From Eucalyptus grandis (Eukaryota; Streptophyta; Magnoliopsida; Myrtales; Myrtaceae), in the NCBI RefSeq assembly GCF_016545825.1, contig NC_052619.1, positions 65,916,115 to 65,980,114 of the forward strand: a DNA stretch of 64,000 bases. The letters are read 5' to 3'. A program made the position numbers and the translations under genes. Under the pieces are notes generated by a model. It was not told the origin of the DNA. It saw only the letters and a list, made by a program, of their open reading frames with translations, and did not search any database. Each line of letters begins with the position of its first letter. The first letter of the stretch is position 1. This document shows positions 23,310 to 36,792 of the stretch, in pieces.

Positions 23310-26300
23310 AGATCCTCAGTTGGAACTGTCAGGGATTGGGCAACTCCCTGACAGTTCATGCTCTTAGAGCCATGGTGGCTCATGATAAGCCCGACATAAT
23401 TTTTTTGATGGAAACTCGGAACCAACAACCAGTCATTGATCAGATCCAACGCAGGCTAAACTACAGTAATCATTTTATGGTTAACCCCCAGGGCATGACT
23501 GGAGGGATGGTCCTTTTTTGGCAAGACCACATTTCACTTCATGTCATAACTCACTCCACTCACTTTATTGACACTGTTTGTTCTGATAATAGGAGTGTTT
23601 CTACTATGTGTCTTACTGTTTTGCATGCTCCTCCTATTTATCATCAAAGACAACTATTTTGGGCTGAATTGAGGCAACTTTCATACTCCCACACTCAACC
23701 TTGGGTGTGTTTAGGAGACTTTAATGAAGTTTTGTATCACTAGGAAAAAGTGAGTAAAAAACCTGTTGAGCCTTATCGACTACAATCATTTCGGGATTTG
23801 CTATAGGATTGTTCCTTGATGGACCTAGAGACTAAAGGCTGCACCTATACTTGGAGCAATAATCGAAGTGGACAGGAGTTGGTGAAAGAAAGACTTGACC
23901 GAGCCCTATGCACTATTGATTGGCGCTTAACATATCTAGCAGCTGAGGTTGTGGCTTTCCTTGCCATAGGGTCAAACCACAGTCCGCTTCTTTTATCCAC
24001 TCATATAAAATCAGGGAGGGGAGCAAGAAGGTTTACCTTCGAATCTTTCTGGCTTGAGCATGCGGATTGTCGACGAGTTGTAGGGGATGTCTAGTTTGCT
24101 CTATCTCTCAGTGAATCTTCCATATCCCATAAGATTCGGGCGACAACAACGACTCACAAAGTGGAGCAGATCTACCTTTTCTGCGAACCATACCCAAATT
24201 GCTCTTCTTCAGCAGCAACTTCAGCAATATACAAATCAACCTACGAGAAATTATGATGCACATAAGGTTCGAGATCTAAAAGATCAGATTCAGAAATGCT
24301 GGTCTCAGGAAGAACAATATTGGGAATGCGTTCCCGTATTAAATGGATGCAATGGGGAGACAAAAACACTCACTTTTTTTATGCAACCACAGTTCAACGA
24401 CGGAAAAGGAATCGCATCAGCATATTGAAGAATGAGAATGACAAGTGGATTCGAGATATTGACCAGTTGAAGCATCTCACTCATTCGTTTTTCAACAGGC
24501 TTTACACCTCCTGTGGTCATCGAGATTTCCAACCTATCCTATCACAATGTCCTCAGATTGTCACAACAGAAATGAACACATCATCGACAGCAGACATTAC
24601 CCGAGAAGAAGTCAAACTCGCTACCTTTCAATTAGGTGCTACATTTGCCCCAGGACTTGATGGTTTAAATGGCTTATTCTACCACAACTACTGGGATATT
24701 ATACAAGAAGATGTTTTTACAACAGTTCACAACTTTTTCTCCTCAAGCCGACTGCCAGCAGAAATTAATCACACGGTCATCTTTCTAATTCCAAAAATAC
24801 CCAATCCGGAAAAGTTAGACCAATTCCGCCCTATCAGCTTGTGCAATTTCATTTATAAGATCATTTCCAAAGTGTTAGTTAATAGACTGAAGCCTTGGCT
24901 GCCACATCTGATTTCTAAAGAACAGAGTGCTTTTATTTCGGGTAGACAAATTCAAGACAATGTCCTCCTTGTTCAAGAGGTAATTCATCAGCTGAAGATC
25001 CGTCAACGAAAGAAACACTTTCAAGCTATTTTAAATTGGATATGCATAAAGCTTTTGATAGGGTAGAATGGGACTTTTTACAAGCTTATCTTTGCAGATT
25101 GGGATTTCATCAACGGTGGGTCACGTGGCTAATGCAATGTGTAACTACTTCTTCTCTTAGTGTCAAGTTCAATGGTGAATTACTATCATATTTCCAACCA
25201 TCTAGGGGACTCCGACAAGGAGATCCCCTCTCTCCATACTTGTTTATTCTCTTGGCCAATCTTCTCTCCACCCTCATCTCACAAGCAATTGATATGGGTA
25301 ATCTACGAGGTATTACTTTTAATAGAAGATGTCCCACTTTATCCCACTTGTTCTTTGTTGATGATGCCATCTTTTTTCTCAATGGAACTATCAACGAATG
25401 TCAGAATTTATCAAGCATTTTAAATCAGTATTGCCTAGCTACAGGTCAAGCAATCAATAAGAACAAGTCCGGTTTATATCTTTCCAAATTCTGCCCTCAC
25501 CCCTTAAGACTAACTTAGCACATGAATTACGCGTCCCTCTACTGGCTAAAACTAGTAAGTACCTTGGCATTCCATCTGATTGGGGATCCTCTAAGGATGA
25601 TATGTTTGCCTGGATATTAAATAGAGTCAATTCTAAGCTGGAGGGATGTAAAGAACAACTGATTTCCAAAGGGGGGAAAGAAATCCTGCTGAAATCTGTG
25701 GTTCAGGCTTTACCTCAGTATGCTATGATGACATTTAAAGTTCCAATTTCTATTTGTAAATCTATTGAGAAGAAAATAGCTCGATTTTGGTGGCAAAACA
25801 GCAGTAACAGATCTTCCATTCACTGGAAAAGTTGGGATCTTCTAACAGTTAGTAAGGAAAAATGAGGAATGGGCTTCAGAGATCTCATATCTTTTAATAA
25901 AGCCCTACTAGGAAAGCAAGCCTTGCGGATTTTTCACAACCATACCTCTTTATTAGCCAATGTATTTAAAGCATTATACTTCCAATCTACATCTTTCGGG
26001 AAAGCTAAACAGGGATATCGACCTTCTTGGGGGTGGAAGAGTATTCTTCTGGGCCGAGATTCTATTATTAAGGGACTTCAATGGTCAGTTGGAAATGAAT
26101 CTTCTATTAATGCTAGAGAAGATAAATGGTTGAACATTGGCATCCTAGGTGGACCAGTGAATAGAGAGGAGCCTAAACTGGTTGCTGACTATATCCTTCC
26201 TGAACAGAATACATGGAATGTAGCCCTTCTACATCAGACTTTTCTACCTCAAATTGTGGAAGAGATTCTGGCTGCGTTTGGTTCAGCATTTGCAATAGGC

Positions 26301-26444
26301 TTTGAGTCCAATGCAAATGCTGAAAGCCCAAAGCTATTTGGGAAAAATGCAATGGTGTTTAGTAAAAAAATTTTGCAAATGGACTTTGAGTTGAATGTGC
26401 GTTTGGTAAGAAGAACTTTCGCAAGGGGCTTTTGATGGGTATAA

Positions 26445-26475
<31 letters not shown>

Positions 26476-28207
26476 TTTCTTTTTTTCTTTTTTTCTTTTT
26501 TTCTTTTTTCTTTTTTTCTTTTTTTTCTTTTTTTTTTTTAAAATTGGCTAAACCCTTCGCCGGTCCGGCTGGGTGCGGCCGCCGGCGAGCAGATCTGGCG
26601 CCGCGGCCGCGTCGGCCGAGGTCGCCCGAGGTCGGGCGACCTCCCGGCGAGGGTCGTGCGACCTACTCGACGGCCGCCGGAGGTCGCCCGACCTCGGGCG
26701 ACCTCAGCCGACGGCCGCCGGCGCTAGATCCGGTCGCCAGGGCCGTCGCCCTTCGCCGATCCGGCGAAGGGCTACTCCTTTTCCATTTAAAAAAATAAAT
26801 AAATAGAGGGACAATAATGGAAATATGAAAATTAATAAGGATAGTTTAGGAAAAAAAAAATTCTTTCAAAGCGTGGGTAGAATGCTAAAAGCTCAATTTG
26901 GTCCCTACGGCCTTGGGCCAAAGATTTCCAAGGGGAGGCTTTCATTTGAAAGCTCCTTCAAGGAGGTTGCCAAACACCCCATTTTTGGGTGAAAGAGCTT
27001 TGGGGCGTGGATGGGCTTTCTAAATGCCCATCCAAACGCACCCTCTAACCATTTAGCTATGGACAACCAACACTGAAGACAAATTATGCTGGATAGCCAC
27101 ACACGATGGAAACTATTCTGTTAAAAGCGGTTATCATTTCATTACTCAATTAGCTTCTCCCAAGGTACATCCACAACCCTCCACTTCTTATACCACACCA
27201 ACAAAAATCTGGAAGCAGATATGGAAGACAAAAACGACCCCCAAAATTCGCACTTTCCTATGGTCTCTATGCCATAATGCATTACCTACCAGAGACAATC
27301 TGTTTCATCGCCACATTATCCCTGAACCTTTTTGCAAACTATGCTCAGAAAGTACTCCTGAAACCACTAAACACCTATTTCTACTTTGTCCATCAACTAG
27401 AACTATTTGGAGCAACCCGAAAGTAAACATTACTTTTCCCAGTTCATCAACATTCCGCATCGATCAATGGCTTGCATATATTATAGAGCATAATGGAAAT
27501 ATACCTGACTTTGAGATTACTGCAGCTCTTTTATGGCATATATGGAAGGCTCGGAAACCAGCTCCTCTTTTGCAATCAACAAACTCATCCAGGCCTTCTT
27601 GTTGACATAGCTCTGCATATGGCCAAGCTTTGCCTCATCTCACAGCAGAATCGCACCATCAATCGGTCCTCACAGCCAAAACCGTACCAATTCATGGCAA
27701 CCTCCAAGACAAGGAACTATTAAGGTCAATATGGATGCTACTTTTCTTAGCCCTAATCATACAGGTGCGATTGCTAGTATCTTTCGAGATCACACAGGCA
27801 AGATGATAGATGGATTTACACGCACTATTCTAGCATCAACCGCTCTCGAAGCAGAAACTCAAGCTCTTCTACACACACTAAAGCATCTTATAAATCAACG
27901 GCAAATTGATTCTTACCTGCAGCTTCAAACCGACAATCAAATCCTTACCGACACCTTCAATCGGAACCGTTTGCCTCCATGGAGCTGTCGAGCCCTATTC
28001 GCCGAATGCAAATCCCTAATGCTCTGTTTTCCTCATCTCTCTCTGCAGCATTGTCGACGGGAATGCAATGCCCTAGCTGACTGGGCCGCAAAGGCCCACG
28101 GGAGTGGCCTCCTTCCTTCTAACTGGGTTCTCCATCCTCCGCTAGCTATGTTGGACTTAATCTATAATGAAGCCCTGATTTCGGGTTGTACCTCCTTTTC
28201 TACTTAA
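23306..28207 (+). pseudogene. LINE ORF2 remnant: endonuclease, RT, zinc finger, RNase H
   Basis: The order of domains is standard. An APE-type endonuclease opens with MKILSWNCQGLGN (23306) and contains METRN and WVCLGDFNEVL (to about 24100). The reverse transcriptase (about 24600-25500) contains LDQFRPISLCNFIYKIISK, SAFISGRQIQDN and GLRQGDPLSPYLF. The thumb region runs to about 26260. A TIR insertion follows, then a zf-RVT segment near 27120-27480 (RTFLWSLCHNALPTRDNLF). RNase H (27731-28207) has NMDAT, EAETQ and QTDNQ. The RT active site reads FVDD where F/YADD is expected. Stops or frame changes occur near 23743, 24094, 24428, 25066, 25518, 25865 and 27723, so no functional protein can be made. 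Confidence 0.88.
26268..27046. mobile_element. hAT-like TIR element inside the LINE
   Basis: Splits the LINE between the RT thumb and the zinc finger. The left end reads GGCTGCGTTTGG and the right end, on the minus strand, GAGGGTGCGTTTGG. Sub-terminal similarity is only partial. The inside holds GT and AT microsatellites (about 26446-26475), a long T-rich tract (26476-26540) and a GC-rich core (26545-26785) with GGTCGCCCGA / TCGGGCGACC palindromes. The TSD is not certain. The frames at 26448-26806 come from the GC-rich core. Confidence 0.55.
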
Positions 28208-28237
28208 TATATTTGCATTTTCGACCAAAAAAAAAAA

Positions 28238-30668
28238 TCTCCTCAAAATTAATTGCATTTATGTTTTTTTTTTTTCAAATAATTTCTGAACTTTTGTTTC
28301 TTGATGTTTGATTGAGTGCTCAATTTATTTTTTTGGCAATGGGTCCATGATTTTTCCTCTTTCTGATGACTATACTATGTCAAGTTCCACATTAATATAT
28401 GACACGAATAGCAAGAAAAAGTTTAAAAAAATTTCGAATGGAATAGAATGAGGAAAATTTGGAAACAAAACACCAAATACGAAAGGATGTAAAGTCTTTT
28501 TCTTCATAATGATACCTTGTCCACATGTAATGTAAACCCAAATTAAAGGACATCTTTCCGCCGTCGCGAATGCATCCAAACAAACACATAAATTGCTTCC
28601 TCTTCTTTTCTTTTTTGGGTTCTGGTGAACCCCATAGCCATACCCACCAAAAGAGAAGGCAACAAGATGCAACCGGTCATCGTGTCTTCTGTTGTCCAAA
28701 TCAATTCGACTTAAAATTTCTTGTGGGCCTCCCCCATCCAAAGCAAAAGATTCCATTCATTTGCTTCTCAACTTGTATACAATTCGCGCATCCGACATCG
28801 CGGACGTTGATGACTCAGGGCCGGACCGACCCGTGATGTTGACAATCGAACTGCGCCATCGCAGAGCCGTGACGGCTGATGGATACCTAACGACGAGCAC
28901 GTGCACGACCGGTCGTTTCGTGTCTGGTCCGAGGGAACGACCCTTTGTGGGCTTCATAAGGGAGCCCAATTGAGTACGCGTAAGATCTCCTGGGCATGGG
29001 CCCAACTCCAGAGGCCCATACGACGGCTCCTAAAGAGGGATGTTATTTAGCTCTTGACTATTCGGATCGTTCCCGTGCACGGTTGGAAGGCGACGGACAA
29101 GCGGGGTTGAAAAAGTATTTGTGTCCAAGTAGAATCAAACGTGGCCAATTTTATAGGTAGGTTGATCTTTAGGTTATATTCTCCCCTATCTCTTGTAAGA
29201 GAAACTTTCCTCGGACTAGTCCAATTATTCAAGTATAAATAACTTATAATTATTTTAGAGTCATGTTAATGAGTGTCTTGGGACACTAATTAACTATAAT
29301 AATAAATAGATATTCGATTCTCAAAGTATTTACTATGTGTATCACGAGGATGGTCTGTACATAGAAAATTTATTTGGTTACCTAGATAGAAACATTTTTT
29401 TTTTGCAAATAAAAAACAACTTCTTATTGAATTTGTACATGGGTCAACATCCATTTTGTAACTCGATAATTAGATGTTTGATTGGAGGAAGTCCCTCCAA
29501 CCAAGTATATGGAAAACACAGTCCTTTTCAATGCTTATTTGGTATTTACGATGGATAAACTACAATTGTTTTGTGTTTTGTTATGTAACACACATTTGGA
29601 GGGGACCGGGCGTGATGGGTTGCTAAAAGTTGTTGTAAACTATTTCAACTTAGGAAGTGTTGCGACCACAAGACAATGCCTTATAAAATTGAATGGCACC
29701 CTTTTTTCATTGTTGAAATTCATTCAGGGAAACTGTATTGAATATTTCCTCAACCATAATCACATTTGATGACTTTGTAATCAGGATTTCAATTAGCGAA
29801 TAACATTTGCTACTTTACCAAAGTAGAGGTGATCAATGTGCAATCCCGTACTAAGGCGTCGAATTTAGCCTAACCTGTTACCCAAACTCGCTTACCAGCA
29901 AGAATATTATGTACTGGTTTTTTAAAATAGGTGATACTAAACCAAGCCAGCAAGGATTGGGCCAGGCCTTTCCAAAGGCCCTCCTCAGGCCCGCCCAAAT
30001 TATGTCTTCGGGCGCATATGGTGAGAGTAGGCTTAGGCCCATGTGAGCAGGACCACTCGATGTACGATCAAGTCTTGCTAGACGTAACGGGCGGACCATT
30101 AACTTACCTAAGTTTAAAGACACCAAAATCACGTTAAGGGGCCCAGTTTTATGATCCACCGAGGGGCAGATTCTCGAGTCGTAACTCCTACAAAGAAAAA
30201 TGTTGTGATGCACAACAAATTTAAGGGTTTACGATAAACGGGTGAAATTACACTTTTCTTATTCGACATCATTGAGGGGCTGAAGATCCATTCTTTAATG
30301 ATCTTTAGAAACACATCAAGCCAAGAAGTCCCTCTCTCTTTTTAAAATGGCCGAACAATAAGAAGAGATTTCGATTACTAGAAGGAATAAATAAAGTAAC
30401 CTAACGGCTACCGTCTGTTATATCAACGAAGTATTGCTCAAGTCGATGCTAGAAAGATAACTTTACATTGCTTGGTGACGAAAGACGCACTTTGTGCTAA
30501 CTAATCTTAATTTACTGGGTCTTTAAAACTTAAATGGGCCATCCCAAATCTCGCGTCCATTGGATCTAAAAATCTCGCGTCTTTACAAACATGAAAATTC
30601 TATAATATAATCGAATTATTCAACCTCAAGATCAGTCCGAAACATAGTAAAGGCAAACGACTCCCTAA
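28238..30668. other. Gene-free spacer
   Basis: No gene, RNA or clear transposon boundary recognised. 28800-29000 is GC-richer than its surroundings and gives overlapping short frames on both strands without domains. 29930-30060 is rich in GGCCC words, like old transposon debris. Confidence 0.4.
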
Positions 30669-31222
30669 AGAGTGCATTTGATAACATTTTTATCTTAAGA
30701 AACAATTTATTTTAAGAAATAGTTTTTCTCTATTTCTATTCCCTAGAATAATTTATGAGTAAAAGAATGCGTTTAACAACATACAAAATTTATATTTTCT
30801 GAATAGAAAAAGAACAATAATGTGTTTAATATGATTCATAAATTTTTTTATAACATAGAATTTCTTTTGATATTTTAAGATTTTTTTTTTTTTTTTTCTT
30901 CTTCTTCCTTACCACCACATGGCAATGGGCAATGGCGACGGGGAGCCAAGCGGCGACGGGGAGGCAGCAAGCAACACGAAAGAAGAAGAAAAGAAAAAAA
31001 ATGACCTATTTCTAAATATTATTTCTAGGAACAAGAATCTACTTTTTCTTTGTTTTTTGTTTTTGTTCCAGGATCTATTCGTCGGTCACTTTTTATTCTA
31101 AGAAATAAAAAAAATTATTTGACCTTCTTGAACGAATTTCTATTCTTTTTATATTTTGGAAAGCAAAAGAATAGAAAAAAAAAAAAAAAAAAAAAAAACA
31201 GAAGTATTATTATGTGCACCCT
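30669..31222. mobile_element. hAT-like MITE with T-rich/A-rich shoulders
   Basis: Ends are AGAGTGCATTTGATAACA (left) and, on the minus strand, AGGGTGCACATAATAATA (right). The inside repeats TTCTATTTCT / AAGAAATAG-like words on both sides of a short GC-rich core (30918-30980, GGCGACGGGGA). It shares this plan with the elements at 50086-50716 and 59768-60378. There is no coding capacity and no firm TSD. Confidence 0.45.
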
Positions 31223-34200
31223 AAATGGCTTAGTTTGCCTAAATTCATTTTATTTCATTTACCAAGAAATCCATCAAGTTTTATGAGATATGGGTAGCCT
31301 TAATTATAGAATTCTAGGCCCGATCTCAAGCCCAACTCAACATTAAAACCTAAAAATGGTCATAAGACCAAGCCCGAACTCACTTATGCCCGTCCATTTT
31401 ACTCGGCGATTTTTCATTTTAAAATGATTGGTACATTATTGCCAATTTAGTTCTAAATAGAAAATTAAGTATTGAAAATTTTAACTCTTTGGTTTTGCTG
31501 TTGGAAACCTTAAGTGCTTGAAAATAAGGATAAAAATCTTTTTGATAGTAACTACAAAGCAAGTGCGAAGGATCTTATTTTCTTTCCTGGAAACAGAGCA
31601 TCTAAGTTTGAATAGCATTGATAGATTCTAGTCACGAAATTGGTAGAATTATGACTTCCACTACATATCTTTCTCCTCCAAACTTCCTCTTTCATCACAC
31701 TTGAGTTAAAATCAATACGGGTTGCTTAATATTAATATCAAAGTTTAATTTTCAGTACTTCATTCAATCCTCAAACCTAGGTTCGGGAGTGATTCGCTAA
31801 AAGATTGTATATTCTAACGGAGTAGCACTGATATATTTACTTGAAAACTCCAGATCTATTTATTTTTAGAAAAATTTAATGATGAAGAACACTATTTTCA
31901 TTTTTTCACCTTTTTTACTTAGGAAATTTGTTTCCCTAACCTTAAACATGTGTATTTTTTGGTCCATCCTAAACGATTTTCAGTTTAATGATCATTTTTT
32001 TCAACGTACCAAGGACGTGAAAATTATTTCCACCTTATAACTTACAACTTGTAGATCTCGAGAAAGAAATTGAAAAAAAAAAAAAAAAAAGGAAAAAAAT
32101 TAAAAACCAGGGAGAAGAAAAGTGAAAAGACAAAAAGACAGAGCACCCCTGTCAACCGAACGGCGGATTCGTCAACCAGAAAGAACCTGTTCGACAGCAA
32201 CGAAGAACTGCGAAGCCCGATCGAAACAGGAGGGGCGCAATTAATGAGGGAAGCAAAGGCGAGGCAACGGGAGCGCATGTCAGAGCCCTAAGTCGTGCGC
32301 CCGCCGCAGCGGAAACGCGACGCTGGACGGCCCAACACCGACCAGCTCTGTTCCGTGGGATCCGAACAAGCCTGCCGCTTTTTACATAAAGTTTGGCGCA
32401 AAATAAGCAGACATCGTGGGAAGGGGTCTCGAGCTATCTGGTCGGGGGATCGGGCTGCGGGCGGCGAGCGGGCGGGCGCGCGCGCTGTCCGAAGCCCGAG
32501 CAGGACCTCCGCCGACTATCGCCGCGCGGGCGTACGCACGCCGCCGCCCTCCTGCCAAAAAAGAAGGCACCACCCCCTCTGTGGAAACTGGAGAGAGAGA
32601 GGGACAGAGAGAAGGGGGGCGACGGGGGCTCTGTTATTTATGTCCTTGTCACTGCTTTAGGAGGACATTACTCAATCCTCCTCCCCCCCCATTCAATTTC
32701 TCTTCCCGAATAAATCACCTGCTGCTGCTGCTGCTGCTGCTGCAAAGCTGCAAAGCTGTGATTCTAGGCTGGAATTTGTAGCCAACTAGGGGGGGCGCGT
32801 GCGCCTGAAAATCGCGGCTCCCTTTGGGCCCATTTCGATCGGGTCGAGCCCGTTCGGTCGAGCGGGATGGACTGACACAGATGTTTCTTCACGTATGCCG
32901 TGCGGAATTTAGGGTTGTGTTACTCCGAGCCATCTCGATCTCGATCTCCATCTCGCATGCCCGCCGCTCGAAACTCTACTCGCAATTAATTCATGAATGG
33001 AGTCGAGCTCGAGCCCTTATTAATGATGCCCGTGTCCATTTTTCGAGTGACTAGTGCTTTTTTTTTTTTAAATAAAAATAATGGAGCATGATTAGATTCA
33101 CAAACCAGTCGAGCTGAGAATTGTCAGGCTTGAGTTACTCGACTCGAGAACATCTTCGAGTAGCTCGGGCTTGTGCCCCAACTTAAAATGGAATGAGCCG
33201 ATATCAAGTAATAATTCAATTGAACCCGAGCTACTTTCAAGTAACTTGACTCAATTTAATCGCTAGCTAGGATTGAAGGGACCATGATTATTGACGCAAG
33301 AAGAAAACACAACTTGAATTTATTGACAGAGAAATTTAAATACGATACGGTAGGACATGACCGGCTTGAAATTGGCACTTTCGAAACCCACCACCTGAAA
33401 ACAAATAAAAAGAAACAACTTAATTATCCAAAGAAGAAGATGATAAATTTCAGATGATTTATGATGTATTCACATCATATCGATCTCCTGAAAGGACTCC
33501 CTCTTTCAGTAAAAAAAGAAAAAGGAAAAACCAAAGCAAAAGGTTTTTAATGTCGAGTGGCTCGAGGAACGACTTTCGTCTCCAGCTAATAGAAATAATC
33601 AACTGTCGATCAGTAGACAAACAAAAGTGAGGTCAGCTCACAAAACCGGTGAGGTCATACTTAAGTAAACGATGGATAATCATAAGACATGATTAACTTG
33701 GTCTGTTGTTATCCTCAAGAGACGTGCTTCGAATGGTGCCCCTACCGGAACATTGCTAGAGACAGACCAAACACGGTATAGCCCACAAAATTTAATTTGT
33801 CCCATGGAGTGAACGGACTAATTACGTGAAAAAAGAAGAAGAAGCACGTTTTGCTTCCGCCATCAATGCATTTCGTCAAATGGTGTTATGGGTCTGCACT
33901 TACATCTTTTTAGGGCTTCGCCCGGCAGCAAAAAGCATAAGACAATTTCGACGTCATTGAATGTCTGCATCTAGCTCGGTGAATTATGGTCGGTGCATCT
34001 ATCCCTTAATTGTTCCCATCAGATTTGGTGTGACTATACATATTTCATTTGAAAACCATATTGACCGAATTTATGATTAAAAAAGAAAATTCATGCAACG
34101 AATCGTGATTGAACTCCTGGTGCAATGATCTCTTTTGCTTTATTTATCCATAACTTGGGAGGATTTAAATCTTGAGTTCTAAGCATGGATTGAACTTGGA

Positions 34201-35873
34201 CGGTCGTCCGCTTCGGTAATGCCTTAAAAAGCGAAAGAAAGAAAAAGGCTTTTGATATCTGGATAATAAAAGACGAAGATCCAGGTAAAATCCAGGCAAA
34301 AGGGAGAATGAGAAAAGCACGCTATTTAGGCTTTTCAGGTGGAGGTCAATCCTCAGACCGTCGAGCATGATGTTGTTCGGTCGTCGTCGAGAATCCCAAT
34401 CTAATCACATGCGCGTAATGGTCACGTCAGGAAAGTCACTTTTTTTTACCAAAGGAAAGTCACTTGAAAGGGCAAAAATGAAGAGGAATTAATTAATAAG
34501 ATATTTGGTAAAAAATACTTTATCTTTTTATCTTATCTTTTAGGAACGTAAGTTTTTATTTTGCCAAATTTTAGGGAAAATGTTGATTTCTCAATAGTTA
34601 ACTAACTAAGTTAGAATTAATGTATCACGATTCATTAATAATTACCCATTTTTGGTCAGAAAATGTATTATAAGTTGGCCATCGCCATTTTTGTAATCAA
34701 TAATTGCTGGTCTAAAATAAAAAGAACAAGGATGGAAAGAAGGCAAAGAGAAAAACCATCCGACATCGAGGACGGAGACAGCCGTCTACTTTTCCTCAGA
34801 CCTTGGCCCTGAAAAAGCCTGTGCCTCATGTCCCTTCGATTCTCAGATTTCGTTCAACTTTTTCCATCTTCCTTTTTTGGGTCTCGTGAGATTTTAGAAC
34901 GAGCTCCGTGTAAGTACACCGTTTGGGCTTGAGGTTTATACACTGATTCTGTTGGCTTATTGAATCAAATCCAAAAACCATAAGAATTGAGGTTCATGTC
35001 GCGGTCTGAAACTTTTTTCATAATCAACCGATGCATGCCTAATTTAGCTCGGGAATCCTATCCTAGGATGAGATATACATATCACCTCAATTTGGCTCGT
35101 CATTGCCATTGATAGGAGAGCGACAACAACTCCCTGACTAATTTACATTTAGAAACCTAATGATGATGATTATTTCATCCTAAGACTCCTAAGGCATATA
35201 CCTAAATGCCCTCGTGAAGTAGTTTAATCAATTCTTCTGAATTTCTCGATCTTCATATTGAAGTCACAAAAAGTCTACTTTTGCATTCCATGTTGGTACG
35301 AGAGAAATTGGACTTTGAAAATAGCATCGACTCCATTCCCATTAAAGGGAATTTCAATCCATAAAAATTGCATAAACAATCAAGAGCTCACAGCCGCCCA
35401 TGCCATTAAAACTCTTTTCTCCTAGTAAATTAGTAAGCACTTTCTACTTTTGGAATGCATCAGACTTGGGTAATAAATTTGGACTCCACTTCCACCTAAC
35501 CCACTACTAAATAAGGTATAATAATAAAAATCTCACGAGATACCTAACGAGAAAAATCTCATGACGTATTTCTTACGTGTCACTTTTGCGTGGCGCATAA
35601 AGTAAGATTCCATCTTTAGGTAACAAGGCTTAACTTTCATTCAAGCGTTTAATCACTAGACCAATTCAAAAAAAAAACATAGTGGCAAAGACTGACAAAT
35701 ATCCTCGACCGGGCAGCAGCCAAAACCTGCTGCCGCCCCGCGACATCGGACGAAGTTATGGACGACGCTGCGGCTTGACCAGACCGCAAGGAAGGAAGTT
35801 ATCCGTTGTTTCTTTCCGCTTCAGTCGACAAGCTCCCACCCTTTCGCCGCCCTTCGACCCCCCCTGCCATGTC

Positions 35874-35918
<45 letters not shown>

Positions 35919-36170
35919 AAAAAAGCGAGTGGGAACAGGGATTCGATTTCGCTTTAAATGCGTCGCATAAAAAAAACGACGAGAGAAAACACACGGCATA
36001 ATTCGCCTTCAATACCCTCGACTCCCCCGAGAACAGACAAACAATCCTTGGAAAGCATAACCCCACAAAAGATCGCCCCACGCACGCGCCGCGACAACTA
36101 CAGACAAAGACCAATCCCATCATCCCCTCTATTCCATCCCCTATTCACCGCTTTGCCACCCTCCCCCAAC
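31223..36170. other. Long gene-free spacer up to the glutaredoxin promoter
   Basis: I see no gene. 32280-32700 is a GC-rich island with overlapping frames on both strands, none with a domain. A (CTG)n tract lies at 32721-32743 and a (CT)n tract at 35878-35917, the latter about 260 bp upstream of the glutaredoxin TATA box. The remainder is AT-rich. Confidence 0.45.
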
Positions 36171-36182
36171 TATATATAAATA
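36171..36182 (+). promoter_or_regulatory. TATA box of the ROXY1-like gene
   Basis: TATATATAAATA lies 185 bp before the start codon. The leader after it contains a CTTCACACTT repeat and a (GATC)4 tract (36298-36313). Confidence 0.65.
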
Positions 36183-36366
36183 CGCCACGCCCCGTCACTC
36201 CCTTCATCCTCAACTTCACACTTCACACTTCACACTCCACTCGAGCAAAGCTTCACTCGTTCGATCCTACAGCTTCCTTTCCTCTTCCTCTTCCTTTGAT
36301 CGATCGATCGATCCCGACCTCGAGTTCAAGCCCGGTCGAGCCTGTTCGTTCGTCAGCACGAGAAAG

Positions 36367-36792
36367 ATGCAATACCAAGCAGAGTCCAGCTGGGGGTACC
36401 AAATGACCGGCTCCATGAGGAGGGGCGGCGGCCGCGGCGTGGCCGGGATGGGGGGCGACTCGTCGGATCCGCTGGAGCGGGTGGTGAGGCTGGCGTCGGA
36501 GAGCGCGGTGGTGGTGTTCAGCGTGAGCAGCTGCTGCATGTGCCACGCCGTGAAGAGCCTGTTCTGCGGGATGGGGGTGAGCCCGGTGGTGCACGAGCTG
36601 GACCAGGACCCGAGTGGGAAGGAGATGGAGCAGGCGCTGGCCCTGCTGCTCGGGAGCTACGGGGTCGCCCCGGCCGTCCCCGTGGTGTTCATCGGCGGGA
36701 AGCTGATCGGCGCCATGGACCGGGTCATGGCCTCCCACATCAACGGGACCCTGGTGCCGCTCCTCAAGGAAGCCGGTGCACTCTGGCTCTAA
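36367..36792 (+). CDS. ROXY1: CC-type glutaredoxin, ROXY1/ROXY2-like
   Basis: Land-plant-specific glutaredoxin that acts with TGA transcription factors; ROXY1/2 control petal and anther development. Single exon, 141 residues. The start [13 protein letters not shown] matches the family N-terminus. The active site is CCMC (Cys56, Cys57, Cys59) in [18 protein letters not shown]. The glutathione-binding side reads [20 protein letters not shown]. It ends ALWL (138-141), the C-terminal motif ROXY1 needs to bind TGA factors and the TOPLESS corepressor. A Gly/Arg-rich stretch (residues 18-30) lies between the N-terminus and the fold, a region that varies among homologues. The CDS is very GC-rich compared with its surroundings. 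No defect is seen. Confidence 0.95.
   Translation: MQYQAESSWGYQMTGSMRRGGGRGVAGMGGDSSDPLERVVRLASESAVVVFSVSSCCMCHAVKSLFCGMGVSPVVHELDQDPSGKEMEQALALLLGSYGVAPAVPVVFIGGKLIGAMDRVMASHINGTLVPLLKEAGALWL

Larger units (their letters stand above)
22395..28237 (+). mobile_element. Degenerate L1-type LINE, 5'-truncated, interrupted
   Basis: Non-LTR retrotransposon of the plant L1 clade with a C-terminal RNase H. It begins inside ORF1 (KPWVPNTPLHCYNF from about 22400), so the 5' third of ORF1 and the 5' UTR are missing. It ends TTTTCGACC plus a poly(A) run at 28237, the same 3' terminus as the LINE at 38161-44384. ORF2 has many stops and frame changes and is cut by a TIR element at about 26268-27046. I did not find a convincing target-site duplication. 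Confidence 0.88.

Noticed and set aside
26448..26806. 116-codon frame with poly-Phe and Arg/Pro
   Set aside because: Translation of the T-rich tract and GC palindrome of a TIR element.
28370..29005. Frames of 82-128 codons on both strands
   Set aside because: No domain, start context or splice structure that supports a gene.
32295..32781. Frames up to 121 codons in a GC island
   Set aside because: Three frames and both strands are open at once; Arg/Gly/Pro composition bias only.
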